A stretch of 64,000 nucleotides of DNA from Deinococcus sp. AJ005 (GTDB taxonomy: Bacteria; Deinococcota; Deinococci; Deinococcales; Deinococcaceae), in NCBI RefSeq assembly GCF_009017495.1, contig NZ_CP044990.1, positions 1,321,001-1,385,000 on the forward strand. The letters run 5' to 3'. Positions 1-9,588 of this stretch are shown here, piece after piece; position 1 is the first letter of the stretch; each line of letters opens with the position of its first letter. The translations under genes and the position numbers were made by a program. The notes under the pieces were generated by a model, which was not told where the DNA came from, did no database searches, and saw only the letters and a list, made by a program, of their open reading frames with translations.

Positions 1-421
1 GCAGATGCCCGTACAGGCTGCTCAGGTTGCCCGCATGATCAATTACCACGTTGTGTGGCAGGCTGCCGTGTGGGCCGTCCACTTCGGCCACCACGCCGTC
101 ACCGATGGCGCGCACTGGGGTGCCGCACGGCGCGCTGAAATCCAGCCCGGCGTGGATGCCCTGCAAGTTGCCGTAGGTGCTACGCCGCTGCCGATACGCC
201 CCGGTGGTGTTGCCGTAGCCCTGACCCAGTAGCCAGGAATCGGGGCCGGGCGCACCCGCGAAGGGCAGGCCGAACTGGCGGGAGGGCGGGGCGATGGCAC
301 TCAGCGGCAGGGCCGGGGCGTAGTGGGCGGCGGCCAGGGAAGGGAACATCAGGCCACACAGGGCGGCTACGGTTCGTCTTGCCGGGTGGCCGCGCCAGGG
401 GGCCGGGGTGGGGGAGGGCAT
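1..421 (-). CDS. M23 family metallopeptidase, N-terminal part (runs off the left edge)
   Basis: Exported peptidoglycan endopeptidase of the LytM/M23 type; only the first 140 codons lie in the window. An ATG at 421 opens a frame with a signal-like N-terminus ([18 protein letters not shown]), then a stretch reading [16 protein letters not shown] at about residues 86-101. That is the HxxxD zinc-binding segment of M23 enzymes. It is followed by [12 protein letters not shown] and the start of a SLYGHL strand, also typical of the fold. The second zinc motif (HxH) falls at or beyond the window edge, so activity cannot be judged. Divergent from the aminotransferase at 543. Confidence 0.85.
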   Translation of the reverse strand, partial: MPSPTPAPWRGHPARRTVAALCGLMFPSLAAAHYAPALPLSAIAPPSRQFGLPFAGAPGPDSWLLGQGYGNTTGAYRQRRSTYGNLQGIHAGLDFSAPCGTPVRAIGDGVVAEVDGPHGSLPHNVVIDHAGNLSSLYGHL

Positions 422-530
422 ACGCGATCTTGCCTTAATTCCTTATTCAGAGGCGTGCCAGCGGCTACGGTTGGAAGGCGGAGGGCGCGGGCGGTTCAGA
501 CCTCTGCTCCGCGTGTCGCCGCGCCGGGTC

Positions 531-536
531 TACTCT
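531..536 (+). promoter_or_regulatory. -10 box (TACTCT) of the aminotransferase gene
   Basis: TACTCT ends 6 nt before the ATG at 543 and there is no Shine-Dalgarno site, which suggests a leaderless mRNA. It also decides the start against the longer frame that opens further upstream. Confidence 0.6.
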
Positions 537-542
537 GGACCC

Positions 543-1700
543 ATGACCCAGATGGCCCCTGCTGCCCACATTCCGCTGAACCGCGAACGCCTGATCGCCC
601 CCGGCCCGGTGGAGGTGGACCCGCGCGTGCTGCTGGAACTGGCCCAGCCGCAGATGCACCACCGCAGCCGTGACGCTGCTGCCAAATTGCTGGAGGCGCG
701 GCAGAAACTGAGCCGCCTGCTGGGCGATCCCTATGAAGCGGTAATCACCACCAGCAGCGGCACCGGGGCCTTCGAGGGCGCGCTGGTCAGCACCACGCCT
801 GCTGGGGCAAAGGTGGTCAACGCGCAGGCCGGAAAATTCAGCGAGCGCTGGGGCGACATGGCGGGCCGCTTCGGCTACGACGTGGGGATCGTCGCCCGCC
901 CCTGGGGCGAACTGCTGGACGCGGATGAGGTGGCTGAAGCCAGCCGCGACGCCACAACTTTGCTGATCACCCACAGCGAAACCAGCACCGGGGCCTTGCA
1001 TGATCTGGAGGCGATTGCACGGGCGGCCAAATTGCAGAATCCCGATCTGATCATCATTGCCGACTGCGTGACCTCCTACGGCGTGGCGGAGTTGCGGGCC
1101 GCTGCCTGGGGCGTGGATGTGATCGTGTCGGGCAGCCAGAAGGGAACGGCCACGCCGCCAGGCCTGGGCTTCGTGCTGTTTAGCCCGGAAGTGCAGGCCC
1201 GCATGGTGCAGAACACCGCCCACGGCTACTACCTGGACCTGACCCGCGAGCTGAAGGGTCAGAAAGCAGGTAATACCCCGCAAACCCCTGCCATCAACCT
1301 GATCTACGCCCTGTCCGCCGCGCTGGACCGCCCATTGAGTGTGCCGCTGGAGGTGCTGTGGGCCGAGCAGGAGCGCAAGGCAAAGGCACTGATCGCCGCT
1401 GGGACCGCGCTGGGCTGCCCGTCTTGGACCGCCCGCCCCAGTCCTGCAGTCGCCGTATTGAAGGCCCCCGAAGGGTTGACGGGCCGCCAGATCGCCGCCG
1501 CCCTGACGGGCCTGGGTCAGCGCGCCCTGGCGGGTCAGGCCCCCCACGAGGACACCGTGTTCCGCGTCAGCACGATGGGCTACGCGGACCGCTACGACGC
1601 TTTAGGTGTCGCCGGAATGCTGGAAGACGCCTTCGCCGCTCTGGGCCACGAGTTCGAGCGGGGTGTGGCCGTGTCGGCAGCGTGGGCGGCGATGAAGTAG
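543..1700 (+). CDS. Class V aminotransferase (serine-pyruvate/alanine-glyoxylate type)
   Basis: PLP-dependent enzyme of 385 residues, a normal length for alanine-glyoxylate/serine-pyruvate aminotransferases. The N-terminus has the family LIAPGPVEV segment. A glycine-rich [10 protein letters not shown] loop lies near residues 70-80. [13 protein letters not shown] supplies the aspartate that contacts the PLP ring nitrogen. [12 protein letters not shown] carries the Schiff-base lysine at about residue 200. The start at 543 is set by a TACTCT box 6 nt upstream. A strong hairpin follows the stop. The exact amino donor and acceptor cannot be read from sequence; the related small subunit of cyanobacterial soluble hydrogenase has the same fold, so such annotations should be distrusted. 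Confidence 0.88.
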   Translation: MTQMAPAAHIPLNRERLIAPGPVEVDPRVLLELAQPQMHHRSRDAAAKLLEARQKLSRLLGDPYEAVITTSSGTGAFEGALVSTTPAGAKVVNAQAGKFSERWGDMAGRFGYDVGIVARPWGELLDADEVAEASRDATTLLITHSETSTGALHDLEAIARAAKLQNPDLIIIADCVTSYGVAELRAAAWGVDVIVSGSQKGTATPPGLGFVLFSPEVQARMVQNTAHGYYLDLTRELKGQKAGNTPQTPAINLIYALSAALDRPLSVPLEVLWAEQERKAKALIAAGTALGCPSWTARPSPAVAVLKAPEGLTGRQIAAALTGLGQRALAGQAPHEDTVFRVSTMGYADRYDALGVAGMLEDAFAALGHEFERGVAVSAAWAAMK

Positions 1701-1715
1701 GGAGAGGGAGAAACA

Positions 1716-1761
1716 TCAAACCGCCAGAGCGATAAAACTCGCTGCTGGCGGCTTGATTTTT
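1716..1761. terminator. Bidirectional terminator between convergent genes
   Basis: CCGCCAG (1721-1727) pairs with CTGGCGG (1745-1751), extended by ATCAA/TTGAT at the base. A T-run follows on the plus strand and A-rich sequence precedes on the minus side. It separates the aminotransferase from the CBS gene. Confidence 0.75.
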
Positions 1762-1773
1762 GAATCCTCTGGT

Positions 1774-2397
<624 letters not shown>

Positions 2398-2403
2398 GGT
2401 AAA

Positions 2404-2409
2404 AGTCTA
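2404..2409 (-). promoter_or_regulatory. -10 box (TAGACT) of the CBS-ACT gene
   Basis: On the minus strand TAGACT lies 6 nt before the ATG at 2397, with no ribosome binding site; leaderless pattern. Confidence 0.6.
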
Positions 2410-2575
2410 CTGGATTACGCTTAGGTAGACATGCCGTTAATTCCCGGTCCCGGCCCACCGGCTGTGATGGTAGCGCCCAAGGGGAGGATGGATGTGGGTT
2501 TCGCCCGTGCTAGACGCAATCCGTTCTGCTCCTGCCCACTCTTGTCATGAACAGATTGTCGTCGTGGGATAGCAC

Positions 2576-2725
2576 CCGTATGGGGTGACTCCTCCCCGTG
2601 CCTGGGACAGATCGAAGACAGGAAGCTCTTCCTCTTCTACGACGCTTTTCAAGTCTGCTGGCACAGCTCTGCGAGTCCCGTTCGGATTTCCAGGTGTTTC
2701 CAACACCTTTTCATCGGAGTCCGTA

Positions 2726-2726
<1 letters not shown>
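2576..2726 (-). repeat. MITE-like dispersed repeat, copy 1
   Basis: Fills much of the 328-base gap between the CBS and CDF genes; I see no gene in that gap. Read on the minus strand from 2726 it begins GTACGGACTCCG, then GGTGTTGGAAACACC, a perfect 6-bp hairpin. This matches copy 2 (8226-8369) over about the first 60 bases. The distal end is less clear; I place it near an ATACGG at 2576-2581. The element abuts the TAG stop of the CDF gene. Confidence 0.7.
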
Positions 2727-3658
<932 letters not shown>

Positions 3659-3664
3659 GTCAGG

Positions 3665-3670
3665 AGGCTA
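3665..3670 (-). promoter_or_regulatory. -10 box (TAGCCT) of the CDF gene
   Basis: TAGCCT on the minus strand, 6 nt before the ATG at 3658; leaderless pattern. Confidence 0.6.
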
Positions 3671-3983
3671 GCAGGGTTAGTCATGACAAAAGGCGTGGTG
3701 GGGGGTGTGGAACTGGGCCGGAGACAGTCTGGAATGGAGTTGATGAGGGTAGTTGATCTGTCTGTGACAGAGGCGCGTAACCCTCGGAACACCGGTCTTA
3801 ATGAAACTTCGGTCAGATGGGGGTGGAGGCCCGTAGTGGCCGCATCGGAACTGCCCACTGACACGGGCGTCAGCCATCCGTCATGCTGCTGACGGTAAGC
3901 TGAAGCACTATTAACGTTGCCCCCTGCCCCACTCATGGCCCGTCATGTTGCCCGGCTTAACCTGCATCTCGGAGGTACCACCC
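3671..3983. other. Intergenic region between CDF and PEGA genes
   Basis: About 310 bases between divergent genes. Apart from the CDF -10 box, a possible TATTAA -10 at 3909-3914 and a GGAGG site near 3971 for the downstream gene, I see no open frame or structured element that I can support. Confidence 0.5.
3909..3914 (+). promoter_or_regulatory. Possible -10 box (TATTAA) for the DUF4384/PEGA gene
   Basis: TATTAA 70 nt upstream of the GTG start would give a leader of about 60 nt containing the GGAGG site. No clear -35 hexamer is visible. Confidence 0.35.
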
Positions 3984-5003
3984 GTGAAGAAATTCTTGAT
4001 GATCCCCGCAGCCCTGCTGCTGTCCACCGCCGCCGCCGCCCCCAAGATCAGTGCCCAGAGCATCATCGTGAACCCCACCACCCCCGACCTGAGCGTCAGC
4101 GTACGCGTCGACAAGGACTCCAGTGGCGCACAGAACCCGGCCTACAAGGTCGGCGACAAGGCCGTGATCAGCGCCACCGTCAACCGTGACGCCTACGTCT
4201 ACCTGTTCAACGTCAACCCCGACGGCAGCGTGGACCAGATCCTGCCCAACCGCCTGAGCGAGGCCAACTTCGTCAAGGCCAACACCACCCGCAGCTTCCC
4301 CGCCCCCGGCGACAAGTTCACCTTCGACATTGCTGGCCCCATCGGCCAGAACAAGGTGCTGGCGCTGGCCAGCCTGACTGAACTGAATCTGGGCCAGATC
4401 AGCTCTTTCAAGACCACCCAGGACCAGTTCGCCACCGTGAACGCCAAGAGCCAGGCCGGACTGGCGCAGGCCCTGAGCATCGTGGTCACGCCAATTCCCC
4501 AGAACTCCTGGGTGTCTGATACGGCGTTCTACACGGTTGCTGGCGTGACGCCGATCAGCACCGGCAGCCTGTTCGTGGGGGCCAACGTGGACAACGCCAC
4601 CGTGACCCTGAACGGCCAGCGGCTGGGCGGCGCGAACGTCACCTATAACGATCTGCGCCCCGGCAGCTACCCCGTGCGCGTACAGGCCCCCGGCTACCGC
4701 GACATCTCCACCACCGTCGCCATCCGTGCCGGAGCCACTACCAATGTGAACGCCGAGTTCGCCGCCGTGGTGGTCACCCCACCCGCTCCCACCAAGCTGA
4801 CTATCACTATCCGTAGCAGCGTGAACAACGCCCGCGTGTTCGTGGACGGACGGGAAGCCGGCACCATCGGCAACGGCAGCCTGAACGTGCAGGTGGACCG
4901 GGGCAGCCACGAGATCGTGTTGATCGCCCCCGGCTACCGCACCTTCCTCAGCACCTACAACGTGACCACCAACGGTCAGATCACCATCAACCCCACCCGC
5001 TAA
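3984..5003 (+). CDS. Exported DUF4384 protein with two PEGA domains
   Basis: 339 residues, starting at a GTG preceded by GGAGG at 8-9 nt (CTCGGAGGTACCACCC), so this gene is not leaderless. A signal peptide covers about residues 1-20 ([18 protein letters not shown]). A DUF4384-type beta domain follows (about 35-150; [26 protein letters not shown]). Two PEGA repeats come next, at about 190-250 ([14 protein letters not shown]) and 265-325 ([14 protein letters not shown]). PEGA domains are usual in bacterial envelope proteins, so a surface role is likely; the molecular function is unknown. Followed by a clean intrinsic terminator. Its PEGA repeats resemble that of the pseudokinase at 47971. Confidence 0.85.
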   Translation: MKKFLMIPAALLLSTAAAAPKISAQSIIVNPTTPDLSVSVRVDKDSSGAQNPAYKVGDKAVISATVNRDAYVYLFNVNPDGSVDQILPNRLSEANFVKANTTRSFPAPGDKFTFDIAGPIGQNKVLALASLTELNLGQISSFKTTQDQFATVNAKSQAGLAQALSIVVTPIPQNSWVSDTAFYTVAGVTPISTGSLFVGANVDNATVTLNGQRLGGANVTYNDLRPGSYPVRVQAPGYRDISTTVAIRAGATTNVNAEFAAVVVTPPAPTKLTITIRSSVNNARVFVDGREAGTIGNGSLNVQVDRGSHEIVLIAPGYRTFLSTYNVTTNGQITINPTR

Positions 5004-5025
5004 ATTCAGCCCTGTGGTTGTGATC

Positions 5026-5050
5026 CCCCGCCTCGTTGGCGGGGTTTTTT
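5026..5050 (+). terminator. Intrinsic terminator after the DUF4384/PEGA gene
   Basis: CCCCGCC-TCGTT-GGCGGGG followed by six T residues. Confidence 0.92.
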
Positions 5051-5096
5051 CCGTTTCAGAAGCGTGAAGAGAGGCCCGGTTCCTGCTAGGTGCCGA

Positions 5097-5708
5097 TTAC
5101 AGCGGCCCGTCTGTCAGCAGATCGTGCAGCACCCGCGCGGTCATGCCCCAGATGTCGTGGCCCTGCCAGGGGTAGCGGTACAGGATCACCGGCTGCCCGT
5201 CCGGCATCTGGCGGTTTTCCTGGGTGGGGGTCAGGGCGCGCAGTTCCGAGAGGGTGGGCAGCAGAAGCTGGGCCACCTCACCCGATAGTCTCAGCGCGGG
5301 CTGGGCCGGAACGCGTGCCAGTACTGGGGTGACATGAAAGCCCGCCGGGGTATACACGTCGTCCATCTCGCCCAGCACGGTCACGGTGGCGGGGTCCAGG
5401 CCCACCTCCTCCCACGCCTCGCGCACGGCCCCGGCGATCACACTTTCCCCGGCCTCCAGGCTGCCGCCCGGAAAGGCGATCTGGCCCCGGTGGGTGGGGA
5501 GTTCCGAGGACCGCACGGTCAGCAGCACGCGCGGGTCTGCCTCACGCGTCAGGGCCACCAGCACGGCGGCGGGGCGGTAGTTGGGCAGGTGCAGCGTCTG
5601 ACGGCGGCGCGCGGCCAGCCAGCCCTCCCAGGGATCTAAATTGCCTCTGGTTTGAACATCTTCGAGCAACGAAGCGTCCAGTGGGTCCGTGCTGGGCGAA
5701 TCGCTCAC
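5097..5708 (-). CDS. Nudix hydrolase, probable coenzyme A pyrophosphatase
   Basis: 203 residues. The Nudix box runs [24 protein letters not shown] (about residues 80-103) with the REAWEEVG glutamates intact. Just before it, [21 protein letters not shown] matches the extra signature (LLTxRSxxLRxHxGQ) of NUDT7/YeaB-type CoA diphosphatases, which split CoA or oxidised CoA into 4'-phosphopantetheine and 3',5'-ADP. The ATG overlaps the mazG stop as ATGA, so the two are translationally coupled. Substrate is inferred from the signature only. Confidence 0.9.
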   Translation of the reverse strand: MSDSPSTDPLDASLLEDVQTRGNLDPWEGWLAARRRQTLHLPNYRPAAVLVALTREADPRVLLTVRSSELPTHRGQIAFPGGSLEAGESVIAGAVREAWEEVGLDPATVTVLGEMDDVYTPAGFHVTPVLARVPAQPALRLSGEVAQLLLPTLSELRALTPTQENRQMPDGQPVILYRYPWQGHDIWGMTARVLHDLLTDGPL

Positions 5709-6337
5709 GGGGCGGCGCTCTCGTCCGGAAGCCCTTCCAGGGTACGCGTGCTGTGGTCCCGCAGCGCCAGTTCGGCGTCCACACCCTGTGCGCGTGCCCA
5801 GGCCACTACGGCGGCCAGCACGTCTGCAACGCCCTGTGGCGAATCGGGGGCGGTCTCCAGAATCCCGGCCACATCTTCCCGCTCTCCCGCAAAGCCCGCC
5901 AGTTTCTGCGTCGCCGCCTCGCGGGCCAGTGCCCCCAGCGCGGACGGGACCCGGTCCACAGCGCGGCGGGGTTTGCCGCCCTGTTCTTCTGACTTGATGG
6001 CCTGCCAGTTGCTGACCACCTCGGCGCTGCCGCTGACCACCGCGATTCCAAAGACGTGCGGGTGCCGCCGCACCAGCTTCTTCACGATGGCCTCCTCCAC
6101 GTCCGTGTAAGAAAAAGTGCCCTCCTCCTCGGCGATCACGCTGTGAAAGGCCACCTGAAGCAGCACGTCGCCCAGTTCACCGGCCAGTTCCGTCGGACTG
6201 CCGCTGTCGATGGCGTCCACCGCCTCGGCGGCTTCCTCCAGCAGGTACGGGCGCAAGGAGGCGTGGGTCTGTTCAGCGTCCCAGGGACAGCCGTCCGGGG
6301 CGCGCAGGCGGCGCATGGTGGTCAGGAGGTCCTCCAT
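5705..6337 (-). CDS. mazG: Nucleoside triphosphate pyrophosphohydrolase MazG
   Basis: 210 residues. The MazG motif is intact: [12 protein letters not shown] (E34, E35, E38) and [16 protein letters not shown] (E54, D57), with the preceding [19 protein letters not shown] typical of the family. It hydrolyses (d)NTPs to (d)NMP and pyrophosphate, probably clearing abnormal nucleotides. An open frame extends further upstream, but a TACAGT box 7 nt before this ATG supports a leaderless start at 6337. The second MazG repeat seen in the E. coli protein is weak here (about residues 130-190). Cotranscribed with the Nudix gene. Confidence 0.92.
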   Translation of the reverse strand: MEDLLTTMRRLRAPDGCPWDAEQTHASLRPYLLEEAAEAVDAIDSGSPTELAGELGDVLLQVAFHSVIAEEEGTFSYTDVEEAIVKKLVRRHPHVFGIAVVSGSAEVVSNWQAIKSEEQGGKPRRAVDRVPSALGALAREAATQKLAGFAGEREDVAGILETAPDSPQGVADVLAAVVAWARAQGVDAELALRDHSTRTLEGLPDESAAP

Positions 6338-6344
6338 GCGGGCC

Positions 6345-6350
6345 ACTGTA
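6345..6350 (-). promoter_or_regulatory. -10 box (TACAGT) of mazG
   Basis: TACAGT on the minus strand, 7 nt before the ATG at 6337; this decides the start. Confidence 0.6.
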
Positions 6351-6450
6351 GCGCCTGGGTCGGTGGGGTTTCGTGGGAGGTCTTCGCCCGGGAGCATCTG
6401 CCTCATCCCTGCTTCACGGCCCATCAGACAGGGTGTGCTGGACTGTGAAC

Positions 6451-6957
6451 ATGAAGATCCAGACCCGCCTCGTACCCGCCGCGTTGCTGACTGCACTGCT
6501 GCTGCCCGCCCAGATGTCCGCCCAGGCCCAGACGCCCGCTCAAGCCCAGACACCTGCCACCGCGCTGCCCGCCGCCTGGACTGGTGCCCGGCTGTCCACA
6601 GCCACCTATGTGATCCTGAACCCGCAGATGGTGGGTCCCAACCTGCTGGGCGGCAGCGATCAGGCCAGCGTGCTGGACGCCATGCGGCGGGACTCGGGAA
6701 ATGCGCTCAAGCGGCGGTATCCGGGGGCCACCATCAGCACCGACGCCATCAGTGCCGGGGCAATCCACGTGACCCCGGTCCTGAACACCCCCTCTGCGCT
6801 GTTGCCGTGGCTCAAGCTGACCGCCCGCCTGGACCTGACCCTGCCCGAAGGCGACAGGGTCAGCGTGGGTCAGGAATTTACCCTCTGGGACGTCTATCAG
6901 CACCGCGCTGAGGCCGCCAATTACGTCTATGACCAGTTGGCCCAGCGCCTTCCCTGA
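6451..6957 (+). CDS. Exported protein of unknown function
   Basis: 168 residues. The N-terminus MKIQTRLVPAALLTALLLPA followed by AQAQTPAQAQTPA is a signal peptide with a short Gln/Ala/Pro-rich linker. The mature part (about 45-168) has no motif I recognise; it reads as a small alpha/beta domain with TATYVILNPQMVG near the front and EFTLWDVYQHRAEAANYVY near the end. No ribosome binding site is visible before the ATG. A GTG two codons upstream is an alternative start. Divergent from mazG, with only about 110 bases between starts. Confidence 0.7.
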   Translation: MKIQTRLVPAALLTALLLPAQMSAQAQTPAQAQTPATALPAAWTGARLSTATYVILNPQMVGPNLLGGSDQASVLDAMRRDSGNALKRRYPGATISTDAISAGAIHVTPVLNTPSALLPWLKLTARLDLTLPEGDRVSVGQEFTLWDVYQHRAEAANYVYDQLAQRLP

Positions 6958-7094
6958 GTGGGCCGTACTTTCCAGAAGGTTGCTCCACCTGATTTCCCTG
7001 CGCGCCTCCCCGTCGTCCCGTGATTTATGTGGGTCTTGCTGACCCACCACCCAGTCTTGCCCTATGTTAAAGGTCAGATTTACGGAGGCGTACG

Positions 7095-7370
7095 ATGAAC
7101 AGGAACGCATATTTGAAGCGCTGCATGGCCATCAGCCTGCGCCATCGGGCTGCCTGGGTGGCTGTGGGCGGGGTGGCTGGGCTGATTTTCGCCGCTCTGC
7201 TGGGTCTGAGCGTGGCCGATCTGATTGCCCTGACTGTGCTGGGTGCCGCCGCCGTCGTGCTGGCCGTTGCTGTGAATTCCTACCTGCGGCATTCGGCAGA
7301 CCCGGAAGCTCAGCCGGAGGATGGCCACAAGGCCCCCGTGACATCTCGAAATAGCAATCACCCGCACTGA
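7095..7370 (+). CDS. Small two-segment membrane protein
   Basis: 91 residues. ACGGAGG lies 6 nt before the ATG, so initiation is by Shine-Dalgarno. Two hydrophobic segments span about residues 20-38 (AAWVAVGGVAGLIFAALLG) and 42-62 (ADLIALTVLGAAAVVLAVAV). A short polar C-tail follows. There is no conserved motif I can name. A TATGTT about 20 nt upstream could be its -10 box. Function unknown. Confidence 0.6.
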   Translation: MNRNAYLKRCMAISLRHRAAWVAVGGVAGLIFAALLGLSVADLIALTVLGAAAVVLAVAVNSYLRHSADPEAQPEDGHKAPVTSRNSNHPH

Positions 7371-7448
7371 GGCCCACGCCTGTCTCGGTTTCAGGGTCGC
7401 GCCCATGTATTGCGCCCCTTCATTCATTGGTCTGACCCCGGAGCGTGT

Positions 7449-7454
7449 TAGCGT
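7449..7454 (+). promoter_or_regulatory. -10 box (TAGCGT) of the SDR gene
   Basis: TAGCGT ends 6 nt before the ATG at 7461; leaderless pattern. Confidence 0.55.
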
Positions 7455-7460
7455 CGGGGA

Positions 7461-8204
7461 ATGACCGATCAGACAACACACGCTCAGGCAGAACAGGGCA
7501 AGGCAGGCACGCGCGGCAGCGCCTTTATCACCGGGGCCAGCAAGGGCATCGGCTACGAAGTGGCACGTTCTCTGACACAGGCGGGCTACGCGGTGACCAT
7601 CACCAGCCGCAACGAGCAGGAGATCACTGAGGCCGCCCGCAAGATCGGCGGCACGGCGCGCGGCGTGGTCTGCGATGTGCGTGACCCGGCGGCCCTGGAA
7701 CGTGAGGTGGGCGCACACACCGAAGCCTTCGGCGGGCTGGATGTGCTGTTCGTCAACGCGGGCGTGGGTAACTTCGCCAACGTGGCCGACATGACCGTGG
7801 AGCAGTGGCAGGACGTGATCGACACCAACCTGTCGGGAGCCTTCTACACCATCAAGGCGGGTATTCCGGCCCTCAAGAAGCGGGGCGGCTATATCTTCAC
7901 GCTATCCAGTCTGGCAGGCAAGAACCCGTTCGCGGGCGGCGCGGCCTATAACGCCAGCAAATTCGGCCTGAACGGCCTGTCCGAGGTGCTGACCCTGGAC
8001 CTGCGCCAGCACGACATCAAGGTGACGCAGATCATGCCAGGCAGCGTGGCCACCCACTTTGCCGGGCACACCCCTAGCGACGCCGACGCCTGGAAGATCC
8101 AGCCGGAAGACATCGCGCAGCTCACGGTGGACCTGCTGAACATGCCCGTGCGGACGCTGCCCAGCAAGGTGGAAGTGCGGCCCAGCAAGCCGCCTAAGAA
8201 GTAG
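7461..8204 (+). CDS. Short-chain dehydrogenase/reductase
   Basis: 247 residues, classical SDR size. The cofactor loop reads TGASKGIG at about residues 21-28. NAGVG (about 96-100) is the family NNAG-type element. The catalytic Ser is in TLSSLAGKN, and the YNASK motif gives Tyr and Lys. The N-terminal 18 residues are polar and poorly conserved-looking. The Arg in TSRNEQ after strand 2 suggests NADP(H). The substrate is unknown. It stands alone: leaderless TAGCGT box upstream and a dispersed repeat immediately downstream. Confidence 0.9.
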   Translation: MTDQTTHAQAEQGKAGTRGSAFITGASKGIGYEVARSLTQAGYAVTITSRNEQEITEAARKIGGTARGVVCDVRDPAALEREVGAHTEAFGGLDVLFVNAGVGNFANVADMTVEQWQDVIDTNLSGAFYTIKAGIPALKKRGGYIFTLSSLAGKNPFAGGAAYNASKFGLNGLSEVLTLDLRQHDIKVTQIMPGSVATHFAGHTPSDADAWKIQPEDIAQLTVDLLNMPVRTLPSKVEVRPSKPPKK

Positions 8205-8225
8205 GCGCAGCCCGAACTGCAGCTC

Positions 8226-8369
8226 ATACGGACTCCGGTTAAAGAGTGTTGGGAACACTTGTCATCCGAGCGGACTTGCAAAGCTGCGAAGCAGAAAAAC
8301 GGCTTCCGGGCATGGAGTGTAGGGATCGGCGCTTTTCCGATTCCTGCGCGTTACAAACGGAATCCGTAT
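8226..8369 (+). repeat. MITE-like dispersed repeat, copy 2
   Basis: 144-base element with 12-bp terminal inverted repeats differing at one base: ATACGGACTCCG at the left and CGGAATCCGTAT at the right. Near the left end AGTGTT-GGG-AACACT forms a hairpin equivalent to the GGTGTT-GGA-AACACC hairpin of copy 1; the outer pair is A-T here and G-C there. There is no open frame of note inside. Confidence 0.8.
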
Positions 8370-8395
8370 CAGGCAGGGCAATTGATACGGCGGCG

Positions 8396-8401
8396 TAGCA
8401 T
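8396..8401 (+). promoter_or_regulatory. -10 box (TAGCAT) of the TMEM175-like gene
   Basis: TAGCAT ends 5 nt before the ATG at 8407; leaderless-type spacing, slightly short. Confidence 0.45.
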
Positions 8402-8406
8402 GGCGC

Positions 8407-9072
8407 ATGGCCGAGCCTGAAACCGGAGTCGCCCCTACACCACCTGGCTCCCACGAACCCGCCTCGCACGATATTCCCCTGAGCAGGGTGCATGGCCTGA
8501 GCGACGGCGTGTTTGCCATCGTGGTCACGCTGCTGGTGCTGGAACTGCACATTCCCGAAATTGCTGGGACGCTGAGCAGCGCCGAACGCGCTCAGGAGCT
8601 GAACAGCGCGCTGGTGGAGCTGTTGCCGCGTCTGCTTGTTTTCTTCGTGACCTTCTTGGTAGCGGGCGTCAGTTGGGTCAGCCAGACCCGCTTTCAGGCC
8701 CGCCTCTCACGCGCCGATCCGCGATTGGCCTTTCTGAACATTATCTATCTGATGTTCGTCTCGCTCTTGCCGTTCACGGCGGCGGTCATCGGCTTGTATG
8801 GCGATACGCCGACTGGCCTCGCCACCTATGCGGTCAATCAGGCGCTGATCGGTCTCGCCTTTCTGTGGATGCTGTGGCACGCGGTTCGCCACGATTTGAT
8901 GTCTCCTGGCTGGCGGGCCGAACGGCTGGGACAGCGGGCGCTGATCAACCTGAGCGTCTTTGCGCTGATGGCGTTGGCGGCTGTGACCGTGCCTAGTTTG
9001 GCCTTTTTCGTGCCCTTCGTGCTGCCAGTCGCCCACCCGCTGCTGTCGCGCACGAACGGGCTGCGGTGGTGA
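8407..9072 (+). CDS. TMEM175 (DUF1211) family membrane protein, probable potassium channel
   Basis: 221 residues. The first helix carries RVHGLSDGVFAIVVTLLVLEL at about residues 29-49, matching the RxxxFSDG motif of bacterial TMEM175 channels with Leu for Phe. Further hydrophobic segments lie at about 80-95, 110-130, 140-160 and 180-205. Bacterial homologues form tetrameric K+-selective channels. That function is inferred from the family. About 20 N-terminal Pro/Thr-rich residues are extra. Confidence 0.85.
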   Translation: MAEPETGVAPTPPGSHEPASHDIPLSRVHGLSDGVFAIVVTLLVLELHIPEIAGTLSSAERAQELNSALVELLPRLLVFFVTFLVAGVSWVSQTRFQARLSRADPRLAFLNIIYLMFVSLLPFTAAVIGLYGDTPTGLATYAVNQALIGLAFLWMLWHAVRHDLMSPGWRAERLGQRALINLSVFALMALAAVTVPSLAFFVPFVLPVAHPLLSRTNGLRW

Positions 9073-9098
9073 AGGTCAACACCTCTCACCAGCTTTGC

Positions 9099-9104
9099 TA
9101 GACT
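9099..9104 (+). promoter_or_regulatory. -10 box (TAGACT) of smpB
   Basis: TAGACT ends 7 nt before the GTG start at 9112; leaderless pattern. Confidence 0.6.
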
Positions 9105-9111
9105 GCGGGGC

Positions 9112-9534
9112 GTGTACACCAACCGCCGCGCCCATTACGAGTACGAGTTGCTGGAGCGCTTCGAGGCGGGCATCAGCCTGACCGGCAGTGAAGTCAAGAG
9201 TGTCCGCGCCGGGGGCGTCGATTTCCGCGACGCCTTTGCCCGCCTCGCAGGCGGCAACGTCGATCTGGAGGGCCTGTATATCCCCACCTACAACGAGGCC
9301 ACCTACAACAACCACGAGCCGCGCCGCACCCGCCGCCTGCTGCTGCACCGCGAGGAAATCGCCAAGATGAAGCGCGGGCTGGAGCAAAAAGGCCTGACCC
9401 TGATTCCCACCCGCCTGTACGCCAAGGGCCGCTATTTCAAGGTGGAACTGGCCCTGGCACGTGGCAAGAAGCTGCACGACAAACGCCGCGCTGAGGCCGA
9501 GAAGACCGTGCAGCGGGAACTGCGTGCGCTGTGA
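9112..9534 (+). CDS. smpB: SsrA-binding protein SmpB
   Basis: 140 residues with a GTG start. SmpB binds tmRNA and brings it to stalled ribosomes for trans-translation. Family segments are all present: NRRAHYEYELLERFEAGISLTGSEVKS near the N-terminus, LIPTRLYAKGRYFKVELALARGKKLHDKR near the C-terminus, and a basic tail. Tail residues are ordinary. Leaderless TAGACT promoter. The amidase-like gene starts about 40 nt downstream, so some co-transcription is possible. The tmRNA gene itself is not in this window. Confidence 0.96.
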   Translation: MYTNRRAHYEYELLERFEAGISLTGSEVKSVRAGGVDFRDAFARLAGGNVDLEGLYIPTYNEATYNNHEPRRTRRLLLHREEIAKMKRGLEQKGLTLIPTRLYAKGRYFKVELALARGKKLHDKRRAEAEKTVQRELRAL

Positions 9535-9588
9535 TATGGGTGCTGTGATGTGTGTACTGTGACTAATGTGATGTGGACGCTGTGAAGT
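9533..9588 (+). repeat. Imperfect 14-nt tandem repeats between smpB and the amidase-like gene
   Basis: The junction reads as variants of CTGTGATNTGNGTN repeated about four times, giving several overlapping GTG codons. This makes the start of the next gene ambiguous. Confidence 0.4.
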
